DNA from: Roseiarcus sp963823165
GTDB taxonomy: Bacteria; Pseudomonadota; Alphaproteobacteria; Rhizobiales; Beijerinckiaceae
DNA: 64,000 nucleotides
Direction: 5' to 3'
NCBI GenBank assembly: GCA_963823165.1
Contig: CAWGKV010000015.1
Span: 1-64,000, forward strand
Position 1 is the first letter of the stretch. Each line of letters begins with the position of its first letter. Of the stretch, positions 33,649 to 42,747 are shown piece after piece. The position numbers were made by a program, and so were the translations under genes. The notes beneath the pieces are model-generated. The model saw nothing but the letters and a program-made list of their open reading frames with translations. It ran no database searches and was not told the DNA's origin.

Positions 33649-34662
33649 ATGATCGATATCAGGCATCGCGCGGTGACCGCGAATGGCATACGGCTCCATC
33701 TTGCTGAGTCCGGACCCGCCGACGGTCCGTGTGTTATCCTCTGCCACGGGTTTCCGGAAAGCTGGTATTCGTGGCGCCATCAGTTGAAGGCGCTGGGCGA
33801 AGCAGGATATCACGTCATCGCGCCCGATATGCGGGGCTTCGGCCGGTCGTCGCATCCTCTCGAGGTTTCGGCATTCACCCAGCCAAAGCTTGTTGGCGAT
33901 ATGGTCGGACTGCTCGCTGCACTTCCGCACGAGACGGCGGTGATCGCTGGCCATGATTGGGGCGCGCCTGTAGCGTGGAACGCGGCGCTGTTCAGGCCGG
34001 ACCTTTTCCCCGCGGTTATCGGATTGTCAGTGCCCTTTTACGGGGCTCGCACGACTTTTACCTACGACCATTCCATCCCGCCGTCGCAGTCCATGCGTCG
34101 CGAAGTGGGACCCGATGGCTTCCATTATCAACTGTATTTCAGCCAGATCGGCCGCGCGGAAGCCGATATTGAGAAAGACGTACGCCGCTGGCTCGGAGGT
34201 TTCTTTCATACGCTCTCGGCTGATGCCCCGCCCGAAGAGGTCAAGCTCGCTGAACTCAAAAATGGCGATCGTCTCGAGGATGCTTTCGCCTGGCCGAAGA
34301 CCCGGCCCGCTTGGATGACAGACGCTGATCTCGATCACTATGCCGCTGAATTCGAGCGCACGGGCTTTGCCTCTGCACTCAATTTCTATCGCGCGGCGGA
34401 CCTGACATGGCATGAGATGGCGCCCTGGCGTGGCGCGCATATCAAAGTGCCCGCCGCATTCATTGCGGGCGATCACGACGTCGTGGTGTTGGCGAATCCA
34501 GACATTGTGCAGAATTTTCCGAAGGAGGTTCCACATCTTCGCGGCAACCAGATCATCCCGAATTGCGGACATTGGACGCAACAGGAACGGCCTGATGAAA
34601 CGAACGGCTTCATGTTGAATTTCCTCAAAGAAGTTACAGCAGATGGAAGGACGGGGCGATAA
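33649..34662 (+). CDS. Epoxide-hydrolase-like alpha/beta hydrolase
   Basis: This 337-aa protein has the HGFPESWYSW oxyanion motif, nucleophile aspartate in AGHDWGAPVAW, a lid domain (~130-250), the acid in AGDHDVVV and the base histidine in NCGHWTQQE. An Asp nucleophile with this lid is typical of soluble epoxide hydrolases, with haloalkane dehalogenases as the alternative. It would open an epoxide to a diol without cofactor. AGGAGG precedes the ATG. Its promoter carries the cluster's putative operator. Confidence 0.88.
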   Translation: MIDIRHRAVTANGIRLHLAESGPADGPCVILCHGFPESWYSWRHQLKALGEAGYHVIAPDMRGFGRSSHPLEVSAFTQPKLVGDMVGLLAALPHETAVIAGHDWGAPVAWNAALFRPDLFPAVIGLSVPFYGARTTFTYDHSIPPSQSMRREVGPDGFHYQLYFSQIGRAEADIEKDVRRWLGGFFHTLSADAPPEEVKLAELKNGDRLEDAFAWPKTRPAWMTDADLDHYAAEFERTGFASALNFYRAADLTWHEMAPWRGAHIKVPAAFIAGDHDVVVLANPDIVQNFPKEVPHLRGNQIIPNCGHWTQQERPDETNGFMLNFLKEVTADGRTGR

Positions 34663-34783
34663 ACGCGGTCGACGCGCGCCACGGTGATGGGGGTCTTGTC
34701 TCCGCCAGGCTCCGGAGCAGGTTCCGACCGACTGGAATCAGCGCTCGGTCGCGCGAGCCGCTCCCCTCGGTCGGCTTCGTCGT

Positions 34784-35659
34784 TCACGTCCGCTTGCCGT
34801 CCGCGTCGTACCGATACCAGCCGCGGCCGGCCTTCCGTCCATTGTAACCGGCGTCGACCATTTGACGCAGTAGCGGCCTCGGCAGAAAGCGCTCGCCGTA
34901 AGCTGCATGGAGGATTTCATGGACGCTCAGCGATAGGGAATTCGCCGTATTGTCGAGAAGCTCAAACGGCCCGATCGGATGGCCGAGTCCAAGTTTGCAG
35001 GCAGTGTCGATATCGGAGGGCGAGCACACCCCCTCTTCGACCAGCCGGATCAACTCGATCACCAGCGCGTGCAGCAGCCGGTTGACCGCGAAGCCGACCA
35101 CATCCTTGACCCGGATCGGCGTCTTTCCAATGCCGGTGAGCGCTTGAGTCACCTGATCGAGGAAGGCCGTATCCGTATCCATCGTCGGGATCACTTCGAC
35201 CAGCTTCATTCTGGAGGCCGGCGAGAAGAAATGCGTTCCAAGAAAGCGTCGACGGCGCTCCTGAGCGAGCGACGCGCTCAGCGACGCGATCGAGATGGAG
35301 GATGTGTTGGACGCCAAGCCCGCGCTCGGCGGGAGTATCGAATCGAGGCGCGCGAATATTGTTCGTTTCAGCTCCGCGTTCTCGAACACCGCCTCGATGA
35401 CGAGATCGCGGTCCGCGTGATCCTCGAGTCCGCTGACCGCGCGCAAGTTCTCTCGCGCAGCCTGAGCCTGCTCGGCATTCCAGAAACCGCGGACGATTCC
35501 GCGCTCGATGAGCCCGTGCAGCCTGTCGAGCGCCGCGTCCGCCTGAGCCCGCTCCTCGTCCGAAAGGACCGTCGGATGGCCGGCCAGCGCAAACATCAGC
35601 GCGATTTCCGACCCCATCATTCCCGCGCCCACCACGCCCACTTTATCGGATAGCCTCAA
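34784..35659 (-). CDS. 3-hydroxyacyl-CoA dehydrogenase
   Basis: This 291-aa enzyme has an N-terminal NAD fold (VGVVGAGMMGSEIALMFALAG), the catalytic histidine region FLGTHFFSPASRMKLVE, NTSSISI, and the C-terminal dimerisation domain (VGFAVNRLLHALVIELIRL; GLGHPIGPFELLD). It oxidises 3-hydroxyacyl-CoA to the 3-keto compound, the substrate of the cluster's thiolases. The likely start is a TTG at 35659, 8 nt after GGGAG; a longer TTG start at 35707 is less typical. It lies downstream of the ABC importer genes on the same strand. Confidence 0.91.
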   Translation of the reverse strand: MRLSDKVGVVGAGMMGSEIALMFALAGHPTVLSDEERAQADAALDRLHGLIERGIVRGFWNAEQAQAARENLRAVSGLEDHADRDLVIEAVFENAELKRTIFARLDSILPPSAGLASNTSSISIASLSASLAQERRRRFLGTHFFSPASRMKLVEVIPTMDTDTAFLDQVTQALTGIGKTPIRVKDVVGFAVNRLLHALVIELIRLVEEGVCSPSDIDTACKLGLGHPIGPFELLDNTANSLSLSVHEILHAAYGERFLPRPLLRQMVDAGYNGRKAGRGWYRYDADGKRT

Positions 35660-35853
35660 TTCATTGCTCCCAGCGTCAAGACCGCGGCTCAAGAAGCGGC
35701 CCGCCAAAGTTTAGTCTGAAACACTTGGGGCGTCAGTGGGCATCGCGTTCGCCGTTGCGCTCCCGCTGCAATCGAAGCGAGGGGCGTCGGCTCGCGCGGC
35801 CAGGCGTCGCCTTGCTGAAACTGCCGGAGGCGTCCTGGGTCAGCGGCCTCACA

Positions 35854-36852
35854 TCAGCGCCGTCGCATCGTGAGCAGCCCCGCGCTGAAGAGAGCGATGA
35901 TCAGGAGCGCCCCCTGCACGATATATTGCCAATAGGTCGGGACGCCCATGACCGATAGTCCGTTGTTGATGATGCCGATCAGCATGACGCCGATGAAGGT
36001 GCCGAGAATGTGGAACTTTCCCGGCCGAAGCGACGAGGCGCCGATGAAGACAGCTGCGAAGGCGTTGAGGAGATACGTGTCGCCAACGCCTTGCGGTCGC
36101 CCTGCCCCGAGAACCGAGGCGGCGATGAGACCGCCGAGTCCGGCGCAAGCCGCACAGATCGCAAGCGCGATCGGCGCATAACGCTTGACCGCAATGCCTG
36201 AAAGGCGCGACGCCTCCGCGCTGCCGCCAATGGCGTAGAGATGACGGCCAAGCTGGGTGTGCTCCAGCAGGAGCCACAAAATTACGCCGATGGCCAGCAT
36301 GATGAGGATCGGATTCGAAACGCCGAACACCGAGCCCTGGCCAATCACAAGGAACTCGTCCGGAATGCCCGTGATGATCGTCTTGGAATTCGAGATGCCC
36401 AGCATGGCGCCGGTGATAATCGATCCGGTCGCCAGCGTTGCGATAAACGCCGAGATCCCCAGATAGCTGACGATAAGGCCGTTGAAGACGCCGATGGCGC
36501 CCGCGACCGCCAGCGATATCAGAACCGCCACGGGAACGCTGATTGTGTCCGGATACTGGACGAGCAGAAGGGTCGCGACATAGCCGCCGAGGGTCGCCAT
36601 CGCCGCGATGGACAGGTCGAAAAGCCCCATCACGAGGCACACCGTCAGGCCGAACGCCATCGTTCCCAGAATTGAAACCTGGTTCATGATGTTGAGCAGG
36701 TTGTCGACCGTCGGAAAGACGTCCGAACGTGCGAGCGAGAAGATGATCATCAGCGCTGCGAGCGACGCCAGCGTGCCATAGCGGGCGAGCCATGCGGGAA
36801 GGTCGAAGCGGGCCTTCGGATCCGAACTGTTCACGCCCGCGCTAGCGCTCAT
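35854..36852 (-). CDS. Ribose-type ABC transporter permease
   Basis: This ~332-aa integral membrane protein of the RbsC/AraH class has about ten hydrophobic segments and the conserved loop AIGGSAEASRLSGIAVKRY. It forms the channel of a sugar-type importer with the ATPase and binding protein encoded upstream. The ATG at 36852 follows GGAGG and overlaps the ATPase stop by 11 bp. Confidence 0.92.
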   Translation of the reverse strand: MSASAGVNSSDPKARFDLPAWLARYGTLASLAALMIIFSLARSDVFPTVDNLLNIMNQVSILGTMAFGLTVCLVMGLFDLSIAAMATLGGYVATLLLVQYPDTISVPVAVLISLAVAGAIGVFNGLIVSYLGISAFIATLATGSIITGAMLGISNSKTIITGIPDEFLVIGQGSVFGVSNPILIMLAIGVILWLLLEHTQLGRHLYAIGGSAEASRLSGIAVKRYAPIALAICAACAGLGGLIAASVLGAGRPQGVGDTYLLNAFAAVFIGASSLRPGKFHILGTFIGVMLIGIINNGLSVMGVPTYWQYIVQGALLIIALFSAGLLTMRRR

Positions 36853-38428
36853 CTTCGCCTCCAACGGCCAAGTGCATGATATTCGCCTCCGTTGCGTTGC
36901 TGCCGGTCAATTCGCCGACGATGACGCCGTCCCGGAACACGATGACTCGATGGCAAACGCGCGGAAACTCCTCGACCTCGGTCGACGTGAAGATCACGCC
37001 GGCGCCTGACGCCGCGATCTCGCGAATAAGATGGTAGATGTCGGCCTTGGCCCCGATGTCGACCGCCGCGGTCGGGGAATTCAGCATGAAGATCTTGGCG
37101 CCGCTCGCCAGCCAGCGGCCGAGGATCGCCTTTTGCTGGTTGCCGCCGCTCAGGGAATCGATCGAAGCCTCGATACTCGACATCTTGATCGCAAGCCTCG
37201 CCGCGATCTCCTTGGCCTCCGCGCGTTCCTTGCTGCGGCGAATGAACCGGGCGACCGGATCGGTGACAAAACGGTGGAGGTTCGGAAGCGAGATGTTCTC
37301 GCGCACGCTGGCGCCGGACAGCAGGCTTTCCACGTGGCGGTTTTTCGGCACGAGCGCAATGCCCGCGTTCTTCGCATCGCGCGGAGAGCGAAGCGTCAGC
37401 ACCTTCCCGTGCGCTGTCAATTGGCCGCCTGACGCCGCCGATCGGGCGAAGAGCAGGTCGAGGGCTTCCTCGGCGCCGCTTCCGGGCAGACCCGCAAAGC
37501 CGAGGATTTCGCCCGATCGCAATGCGAAGCTGAGGTTCCGAACCCGTCCGCCGGCCAGGGCGCTGGCGACGAAGACGGGTTCGCCGTGGCCTTGCCGCCC
37601 GGGATCCGCATCGTCGGTCCATGGCTTGTCGCCGCCGACGATGGCCTTGATGATGGCCTTGCGCGACATCTGCTCGCGCGTCCAGGCCCCGGCCCGGCGC
37701 CCGTCTCGGAGCACCGTGACGCGATCGGCGATTTCGAACACCTCCGCCAGTCGATGGCTGACGTAGAGAAAAGAGTGGCCCTCGGAGGCCAGCCGCCGCA
37801 TGTGCCCAAACAGGATCGACACTTCCGCGGGCGGCAGCGCCGAGGTCGGTTCGTCCAGGATGATGATCCGCGCGTCGCTGCCGATCGCCTTGGCGATCGC
37901 GACCATGGCGTTCTCATCCTGCCTTAGCCCGCTGACCTCGGTCCACGGGTCGATCTTGAGTCCGACGCGATCAAGCAGCCTCGCCGCGCGCCTCTCGATG
38001 ACCGTCCAGTTGACAAAGAGCCAGGCGCGACGCGGCAGAGTCTGGGAAAGGAACAAATTTTCGGCCACCGACAACTGCGGCACCAGATTGAAATGCTGAT
38101 GGACGACTGCGACGCCAAGGTCCTGCGCCTGTTGGGGCGAATTGAGTTCGACCGGCCGCCCTTCGAAAAAGATCTGCCCCTCGGTCGGCCGGCTCGCGCC
38201 GCAGATCAATTGGATCAGCGTCGATTTGCCCGCGCCATTTTCGCCAAGCAGCGCGTAAATCTCGCCGCGGCGGATTTGAAGATCGACGCCGTCGAGCGCA
38301 CGCGTACCCGGGTATTCCTTGACCAGACCCTTGGCCTCGAGAACGATCTCGGAATCGGCCTTCGCAAGAAGAGCCGCCCCGTCCGACGCGGACCGGGCGG
38401 GCCTGGTTTCAGGCGAAGACACGGTCAC
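36842..38428 (-). CDS. Ribose-type ABC transporter ATP-binding protein (two NBDs)
   Basis: This 528-aa protein has two tandem ATPase domains as in RbsA. The first has Walker A GENGAGKST and Walker B IIILDEPTS, with ALPPAEVSILF after it. The second has the degenerate GLPGSGAEE loop and LSGGNQQKAILGRW signature. It energises import with the permease and binding protein. The GTG at 38428 is the likely start. Confidence 0.93.
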   Translation of the reverse strand: MTVSSPETRPARSASDGAALLAKADSEIVLEAKGLVKEYPGTRALDGVDLQIRRGEIYALLGENGAGKSTLIQLICGASRPTEGQIFFEGRPVELNSPQQAQDLGVAVVHQHFNLVPQLSVAENLFLSQTLPRRAWLFVNWTVIERRAARLLDRVGLKIDPWTEVSGLRQDENAMVAIAKAIGSDARIIILDEPTSALPPAEVSILFGHMRRLASEGHSFLYVSHRLAEVFEIADRVTVLRDGRRAGAWTREQMSRKAIIKAIVGGDKPWTDDADPGRQGHGEPVFVASALAGGRVRNLSFALRSGEILGFAGLPGSGAEEALDLLFARSAASGGQLTAHGKVLTLRSPRDAKNAGIALVPKNRHVESLLSGASVRENISLPNLHRFVTDPVARFIRRSKERAEAKEIAARLAIKMSSIEASIDSLSGGNQQKAILGRWLASGAKIFMLNSPTAAVDIGAKADIYHLIREIAASGAGVIFTSTEVEEFPRVCHRVIVFRDGVIVGELTGSNATEANIMHLAVGGEDER

Positions 38429-38457
38429 ATCCCGATGTCTTCAATCGTTCGGCCTCA

Positions 38458-39450
38458 CTACTTTACCACGTCCGCCGAGTAGAGCGGACAGGTCTTGAAG
38501 TCGGGCAGCTGGCCCTTTGGCGGTACCGTGTCCCTGGTGATCAGGCACGGCTTCTTGAAGATCTGACGCTCTTCAAACGTCTTGCCGTCGACGGCCTCCG
38601 CCACCGCCTCGACCGCCTGAACGCCCATGCCGCGAACGTCGTAAGCCACCGTCAAGATCAGCGGTGTGCCCCCCCGAATCATATCATACGCCGCGTCGTT
38701 TCCGTCCATGCTGACAACGAAAGGCTTGTGTTCGAGATGCGACTGCTGCACCGCGCGCGCGGCGGCGACGCCGACTTCGTCCCATCCCATCCAGATCGCC
38801 TTCACATCCTTGTGGCCGGCCAGATAGTCGGTGACCTTGTTGAACGTGTCGTCGACCTGACCCGGAACCTTGATCTCCATCTCGGTCACTTTGACCTTCT
38901 TGTACTCGTTCACCACAGCATGAAAGCCCGCGTCGCGCTCCTGAAGCGCTGGCAAAACGGTCCAGTTCATCTTAAGGACTTCGCCTTCGCCGTTGATGCG
39001 CGCGACAAGCTCGGACGCGGAGAAGACGCCGTCGGCGACATTGTTCGAGCCGATGTCCACGGTGATGCCGGGAACCATGCCGGAGAAGGTCGAGACGAAC
39101 GGGATCTTGGCCTTCGCGGCGTTGGCGATCACGCCGCCCATCTGATTGTTGTCCGAGGCGATGTTGATCAACGCATCGAAGCCACGGGTGATGAAGGTGT
39201 TGGCCTGGTTGTTGGTCGCCACCTGATCGCCGTTGCCGTCGTAAGTCTCGACCGTCCAGCTGCGCGCCTTGGCGGCCTCGGTCGCCGAATCGATCATCGT
39301 GTAAATCGTGGGCGACGCGCCGTTCACCGAGAAAATCGCGACCTTGATCGGCCCCTTCGATTTATCCGCCGCAACCGCTCCGCTTAAAAGCCCAGCAAGC
39401 GCCAACAGGGACGCCCCGACCGCAAGCATTGTAGTTTTAACTGAAGTCAT
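38458..39450 (-). CDS. Ribose-type ABC transporter substrate-binding protein
   Basis: This 330-aa periplasmic protein has a signal peptide (LAVGASLLALAGLLSGAVAA-D) and a two-lobed Peripla_BP_4 fold (KVAIFSVNGASPTIYTMIDS; INIASDNNQMGGVIANAAKA; SMDGNDAAYDMIRGG). The family binds sugars, polyols and related small polar compounds, so the import substrate may be an alcohol or glycoside. It is the first gene of the importer operon, with a palindromic operator upstream shared with the divergent EthD gene. Confidence 0.92.
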   Translation of the reverse strand: MTSVKTTMLAVGASLLALAGLLSGAVAADKSKGPIKVAIFSVNGASPTIYTMIDSATEAAKARSWTVETYDGNGDQVATNNQANTFITRGFDALINIASDNNQMGGVIANAAKAKIPFVSTFSGMVPGITVDIGSNNVADGVFSASELVARINGEGEVLKMNWTVLPALQERDAGFHAVVNEYKKVKVTEMEIKVPGQVDDTFNKVTDYLAGHKDVKAIWMGWDEVGVAAARAVQQSHLEHKPFVVSMDGNDAAYDMIRGGTPLILTVAYDVRGMGVQAVEAVAEAVDGKTFEERQIFKKPCLITRDTVPPKGQLPDFKTCPLYSADVVK

Positions 39451-39684
39451 CAGTTCCTCCCTCGATGGTTTCTGGATCTTCTAGATGGTGGACCGTGGCG
39501 TCTGCGCCTCTCGCCGCCTAGGCCAAGCCGCTGCCGTCTCGGTCGAGCTTACCGGACCGCGATCGGTTAATTGGGACATCCGGCGCATGGACCGTTTCCT
39601 CATCCCGCCGGCCGCGTGGCTTTTTTTGAATGACGCGGTCTCGATCTGAGGAGATTAGTCGGGGTCTGCGGCTTGGTCAACGAT

Positions 39685-39708
39685 TTGGAGAACATTTTTG
39701 TCGGACAA
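39685..39708. promoter_or_regulatory. Putative GntR/FCD operator pair (best palindrome)
   Basis: TTGTCGGACAA (39698-39708) fits TNGTNNNACNA and sits in the perfect 15-bp palindrome TTTTGTCGGACAAAA (39696-39710). A weaker copy, TTGGAGAACAT, begins 13 bp earlier at 39685. They lie between the divergent ABC importer (start 39450) and EthD (start 39779) genes. Confidence 0.6.
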
Positions 39709-39778
39709 AATAGGCCGGGGTTGCGGCGCGGGTCCGCCTTCGCCAATAGTGCGGCGCGATCTATCGACAGGAGAGGCC

Positions 39779-40096
39779 ATGATATCGGTCGCCGTCCTAT
39801 ATCCGAACAAGGCGGATTCGAAGTTCGACCTTGACTATTATGTTCATCGGCATCTGCCGCTGGTAAGGGACCGTCTTGAGCCGATGGGGATGCGGTCGCT
39901 GACCTACACGGTCGAGCGCGCCATGGATCCTGCCGCTCCGCCGCAGCCCTATCGACTGTCCGCCGAACTTCGCTTCGACGATATGGACAGCGCAAGCCGC
40001 GCGCTCCAGGCGCACGGGGCGGAGACGCAGGCCGACATCCGCAACTTCACCGACGTCGAGCCGGTCATCTTGATCGGCGAGGTCCATTTGGGCTGA
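39779..40096 (+). CDS. EthD-family protein
   Basis: This 105-aa dimeric alpha/beta-barrel (ferredoxin-like) protein has FDLDYYVHRHLPLVRDRL, the EthD HxxxHxPL-type segment, and a conserved FTDVEPVILIGEV end. EthD proteins accompany degradation of ethers, alkaloids and other xenobiotics and may bind or turn over an intermediate. An AGGAGAGG-type ribosome binding site precedes the ATG. It is divergent from the importer operon across the best operator palindrome. Confidence 0.85.
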   Translation: MISVAVLYPNKADSKFDLDYYVHRHLPLVRDRLEPMGMRSLTYTVERAMDPAAPPQPYRLSAELRFDDMDSASRALQAHGAETQADIRNFTDVEPVILIGEVHLG

Positions 40097-40468
40097 CAAA
40101 TGTCACGCCCGCCTGCCCTCGGAAAGCGGAGGAAACGGCGGGGCGCCGGCGGCTGTCCTCGCTGGCGTTCAATCCGCTCGTCGATCGAAGCAGCCAAGGC
40201 TTCCCTCTTCCGAGGCCGGCCAGCGCCTACGACGCGGCCGTGTAGGAGGCGCCCAATGCGCCTGCCGAAGCGACTGACGGCGGAAATGCTGGGCGGCCGC
40301 AGCATAACATTCAGGCGCCCCGCCGAATCTTCAGGCTTGCTGCTTCGGGATTCGAAGCGAGGGCCTTCGCGCCGCCGCCGCGCGGCGCGCGGCATAAAGC
40401 TTGCGAAACGGCGGAACGGCTGCGGCGGGTTTCCCGCGCCATTGGTTCAAACCACGAGGTCGTCGACG
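40097..40468. other. Intergenic stretch before the BMP importer
   Basis: GC-rich with several short inverted repeats but no supported gene. The long frame running through it into the next gene is a composition artefact. It separates the putative GntR regulon from the next cluster and presumably holds the importer's promoter. Confidence 0.5.
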
Positions 40469-41587
40469 ATGACAGCAACGGAGATTTCCCGCCGCACGCT
40501 CCTGAGGACGGCCGCCTTCGGCGTCGCGGGCGCGACCCTCGCCGTGGGCGCGGCCGGCCGCGCGTTCGCCGCCAAGGATCTCACGGTCGGCGTCGTCTAT
40601 GTCGGCGCGCGCGACGACTTCGGCTGGAACCAGGCGCACGCGGTCGCCATCAAGGCGCTGAAGAACGTGCCGGGCGTCAAGGTGGTCGAGGAAGAGAACG
40701 TGCCCGAGACCGACGCGGTCTCCAAGTCGATGGAGTCGATGATCAATCTCGACGGCGCCGGGCTCATTCTCGCGACCTCCTTCGGCTATTACAAACCCTT
40801 CGTGCTCGACGTCGCCAAGAAATATCCGGACGTCGAGTTCCGCCACGCGGCGCCGCTCTGGAACAAAGACACCGATCCGAAAAACGCCGGCTCCTATTTC
40901 GGCTACCTCAATCAGGCGCATTACGTCGACGGCGTGGCGGCGGGCCTGTCGACCAAGACGAACAAGCTCGGCTTCGTCGCGGCGAAGCCGATCGCCAGCG
41001 TCTTGAGCAACATCAATTCGTTCATGCTCGGGGCGCGGTCGGTCAACCCGAAGGCGACCGTGCAGGTGATCTTCACCGGCGACTGGTCGCTGCCCGTCAG
41101 GGAAGCGGAGTCCGCCAACGCGCTGGTCGACGCCGGTTGCGACGTCATCACCTGCCACGTCGACGGGCCGAAGGTGGTGATCGAGACGGCGGAAAAGCGC
41201 GGCGTCAAGAGCTGCGGCCACAACGCGAGCCAGGCGCCGCTCGCGCCGAAGGGCTTCATCACCGGCGCCGAATACAAGTGGATCACGATCTACAAGGGCT
41301 ACGCCGACGACCTCGCCGCCGGCAAGGCGCTCCCCAACTTCCTGGCTGGCGGATACGAGCACGACTTCGTCCAGAACACCCCGTTCGGCGCCGGCGCGTC
41401 GCCGGAAGGGCAGAAGGCGGCGCTCGCCGCGATCGAGGGGCTGAAGGCCGGCAAGCCCATCTATGTCGGGCCGCTCAAGGACAACAAGACCGGCAAGGTC
41501 GTGATCGACAAGACCTACGACAACCTCGATCCGTTCCTCGACAAGATGGACTACCTGCTCGAGGGCGTCGTCGGCTCGACGACCTGA
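40469..41587 (+). CDS. BMP-family ABC transporter substrate-binding protein
   Basis: This 372-aa protein has a twin-arginine signal (ISRRTLLRTAAFGVAGATLA) and the BMP/PnrA fold (VGVVYVGARDDFGWNQAHA; AGLILATSFGYYKPFVLDVA). BMP proteins bind nucleosides, purines and related heterocycles. With the two permeases and double ATPase downstream it forms a nucleoside-type importer. The downstream hydrolases suggest a nitrogen-rich heterocycle or ureide as ligand. Confidence 0.92.
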   Translation: MTATEISRRTLLRTAAFGVAGATLAVGAAGRAFAAKDLTVGVVYVGARDDFGWNQAHAVAIKALKNVPGVKVVEEENVPETDAVSKSMESMINLDGAGLILATSFGYYKPFVLDVAKKYPDVEFRHAAPLWNKDTDPKNAGSYFGYLNQAHYVDGVAAGLSTKTNKLGFVAAKPIASVLSNINSFMLGARSVNPKATVQVIFTGDWSLPVREAESANALVDAGCDVITCHVDGPKVVIETAEKRGVKSCGHNASQAPLAPKGFITGAEYKWITIYKGYADDLAAGKALPNFLAGGYEHDFVQNTPFGAGASPEGQKAALAAIEGLKAGKPIYVGPLKDNKTGKVVIDKTYDNLDPFLDKMDYLLEGVVGSTT

Positions 41588-41604
41588 AGGCGGGGAGAGC
41601 GCCC

Positions 41605-42747
41605 GTGTCGGACGCGCCCCTGGCGACCGAGGTCCCGCGCGACGTGATCGAGCCGGCCGCGTCCCGCGCGGCCGAATCCGACCTCGCCGTTCGGCTGCGC
41701 GCCAACTCGGAATATGTCGTCATTCCTCTGCTGGCGCTCGCCATCGCCGCGGCGCTGTTCGCCATCTTCCTGGTGGCGCTCGGCAAGTCGCCGGTCGACT
41801 TCGTCTCCTATGTCTGGCGCGGCGGTTTCGGCACGGCGTTCTCGCTGCAGAACACGCTGCAGCGCTCGGCGCCGCTGATCCTGACCGCGCTCGCCGTCGC
41901 CATTCCCGCGCGCATCGGCCTCATCATGATCGGCGGCGAGGGCGCGCTGGTGCTCGGCGGCTTCGCCTCCGCCGCGCTCGCCATTCCGATGATCGGCCAC
42001 GCCCCGCCCATCCCGACGCTCATCGTCATGGGGCTGTTCGCCATGGCCGTCGGCGGCTTCTGGGTCGGCCTCGCCGGCTATCTTCGCTACGCGCGCGGCG
42101 TCAACGAGACGATTTCGTCGCTGCTCCTGACCTACATCGGCATCGCGATCATGAACTTCTTCGTCGAGGGCGCGTTGCGCGACCTGACGGATCCCAACAA
42201 GCCGTCGACCAAGCCGCTCGGGAAAGCCTACATGATCGGCACGATTCCCGGCACCGAAGTGCATTGGGGACTGGTTTTCGGCCTGGCGCTCTGCGTCGGG
42301 CTCTATTTCCTGATGTCGCGCACCACCTTCGGCTTCGCGGCGCGCGTCACCGGCGGAAATTTCCGCGCCGCGCTGGCGCAGGGGCTGCCTGTCGGACGGC
42401 TGATCGTCGCCTGCTCGGCGATCGCCGGCGCCTGCGCGGGGCTCGCGGGCTTCTTCGAGGTGGCCGCGATCCAGGGGCGGGCCAACGCCTCGCTCGCGGC
42501 CGGCTACGGCTTCACCGGCATCCTGGTGTCGTTCCTCGCCCGCCATAATCCGCTGGTCATTCCGGTTGTGGCGATCCTGTTCGGCGGACTGGTCGCGTCG
42601 GGCGGCCTCATCCAGCGCCGCATGGACCTGCCGGATGCGACGGTGCTGGTGCTGCAGGGCCTGATCTTCGTCGTGCTCCTGACGTCGGAAACGCTCTACG
42701 GCCGCTTCCCGATCTTCAAGCCGCGGGGCGAAAGGGACCGGACATGA
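41605..42747 (+). CDS. BMP-type ABC transporter permease 1
   Basis: This 380-aa inner-membrane permease of the YufP/NupP class has a GTG start at 41605 with GGGGAGA upstream. A ~40-residue cytoplasmic N-terminus is followed by about nine membrane segments and the conserved RIGLIMIGGEGALVLGGF loop. It pairs with permease 2, whose ATG overlaps its stop by 4 bp. Confidence 0.92.
   Translation: MSDAPLATEVPRDVIEPAASRAAESDLAVRLRANSEYVVIPLLALAIAAALFAIFLVALGKSPVDFVSYVWRGGFGTAFSLQNTLQRSAPLILTALAVAIPARIGLIMIGGEGALVLGGFASAALAIPMIGHAPPIPTLIVMGLFAMAVGGFWVGLAGYLRYARGVNETISSLLLTYIGIAIMNFFVEGALRDLTDPNKPSTKPLGKAYMIGTIPGTEVHWGLVFGLALCVGLYFLMSRTTFGFAARVTGGNFRAALAQGLPVGRLIVACSAIAGACAGLAGFFEVAAIQGRANASLAAGYGFTGILVSFLARHNPLVIPVVAILFGGLVASGGLIQRRMDLPDATVLVLQGLIFVVLLTSETLYGRFPIFKPRGERDRT

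Noticed and set aside
40100..40468. N-terminal extension of the BMP protein or a separate gene
   Set aside because: The Tat signal begins at 40469; upstream codons are Arg/Pro-rich with no ribosome binding site.
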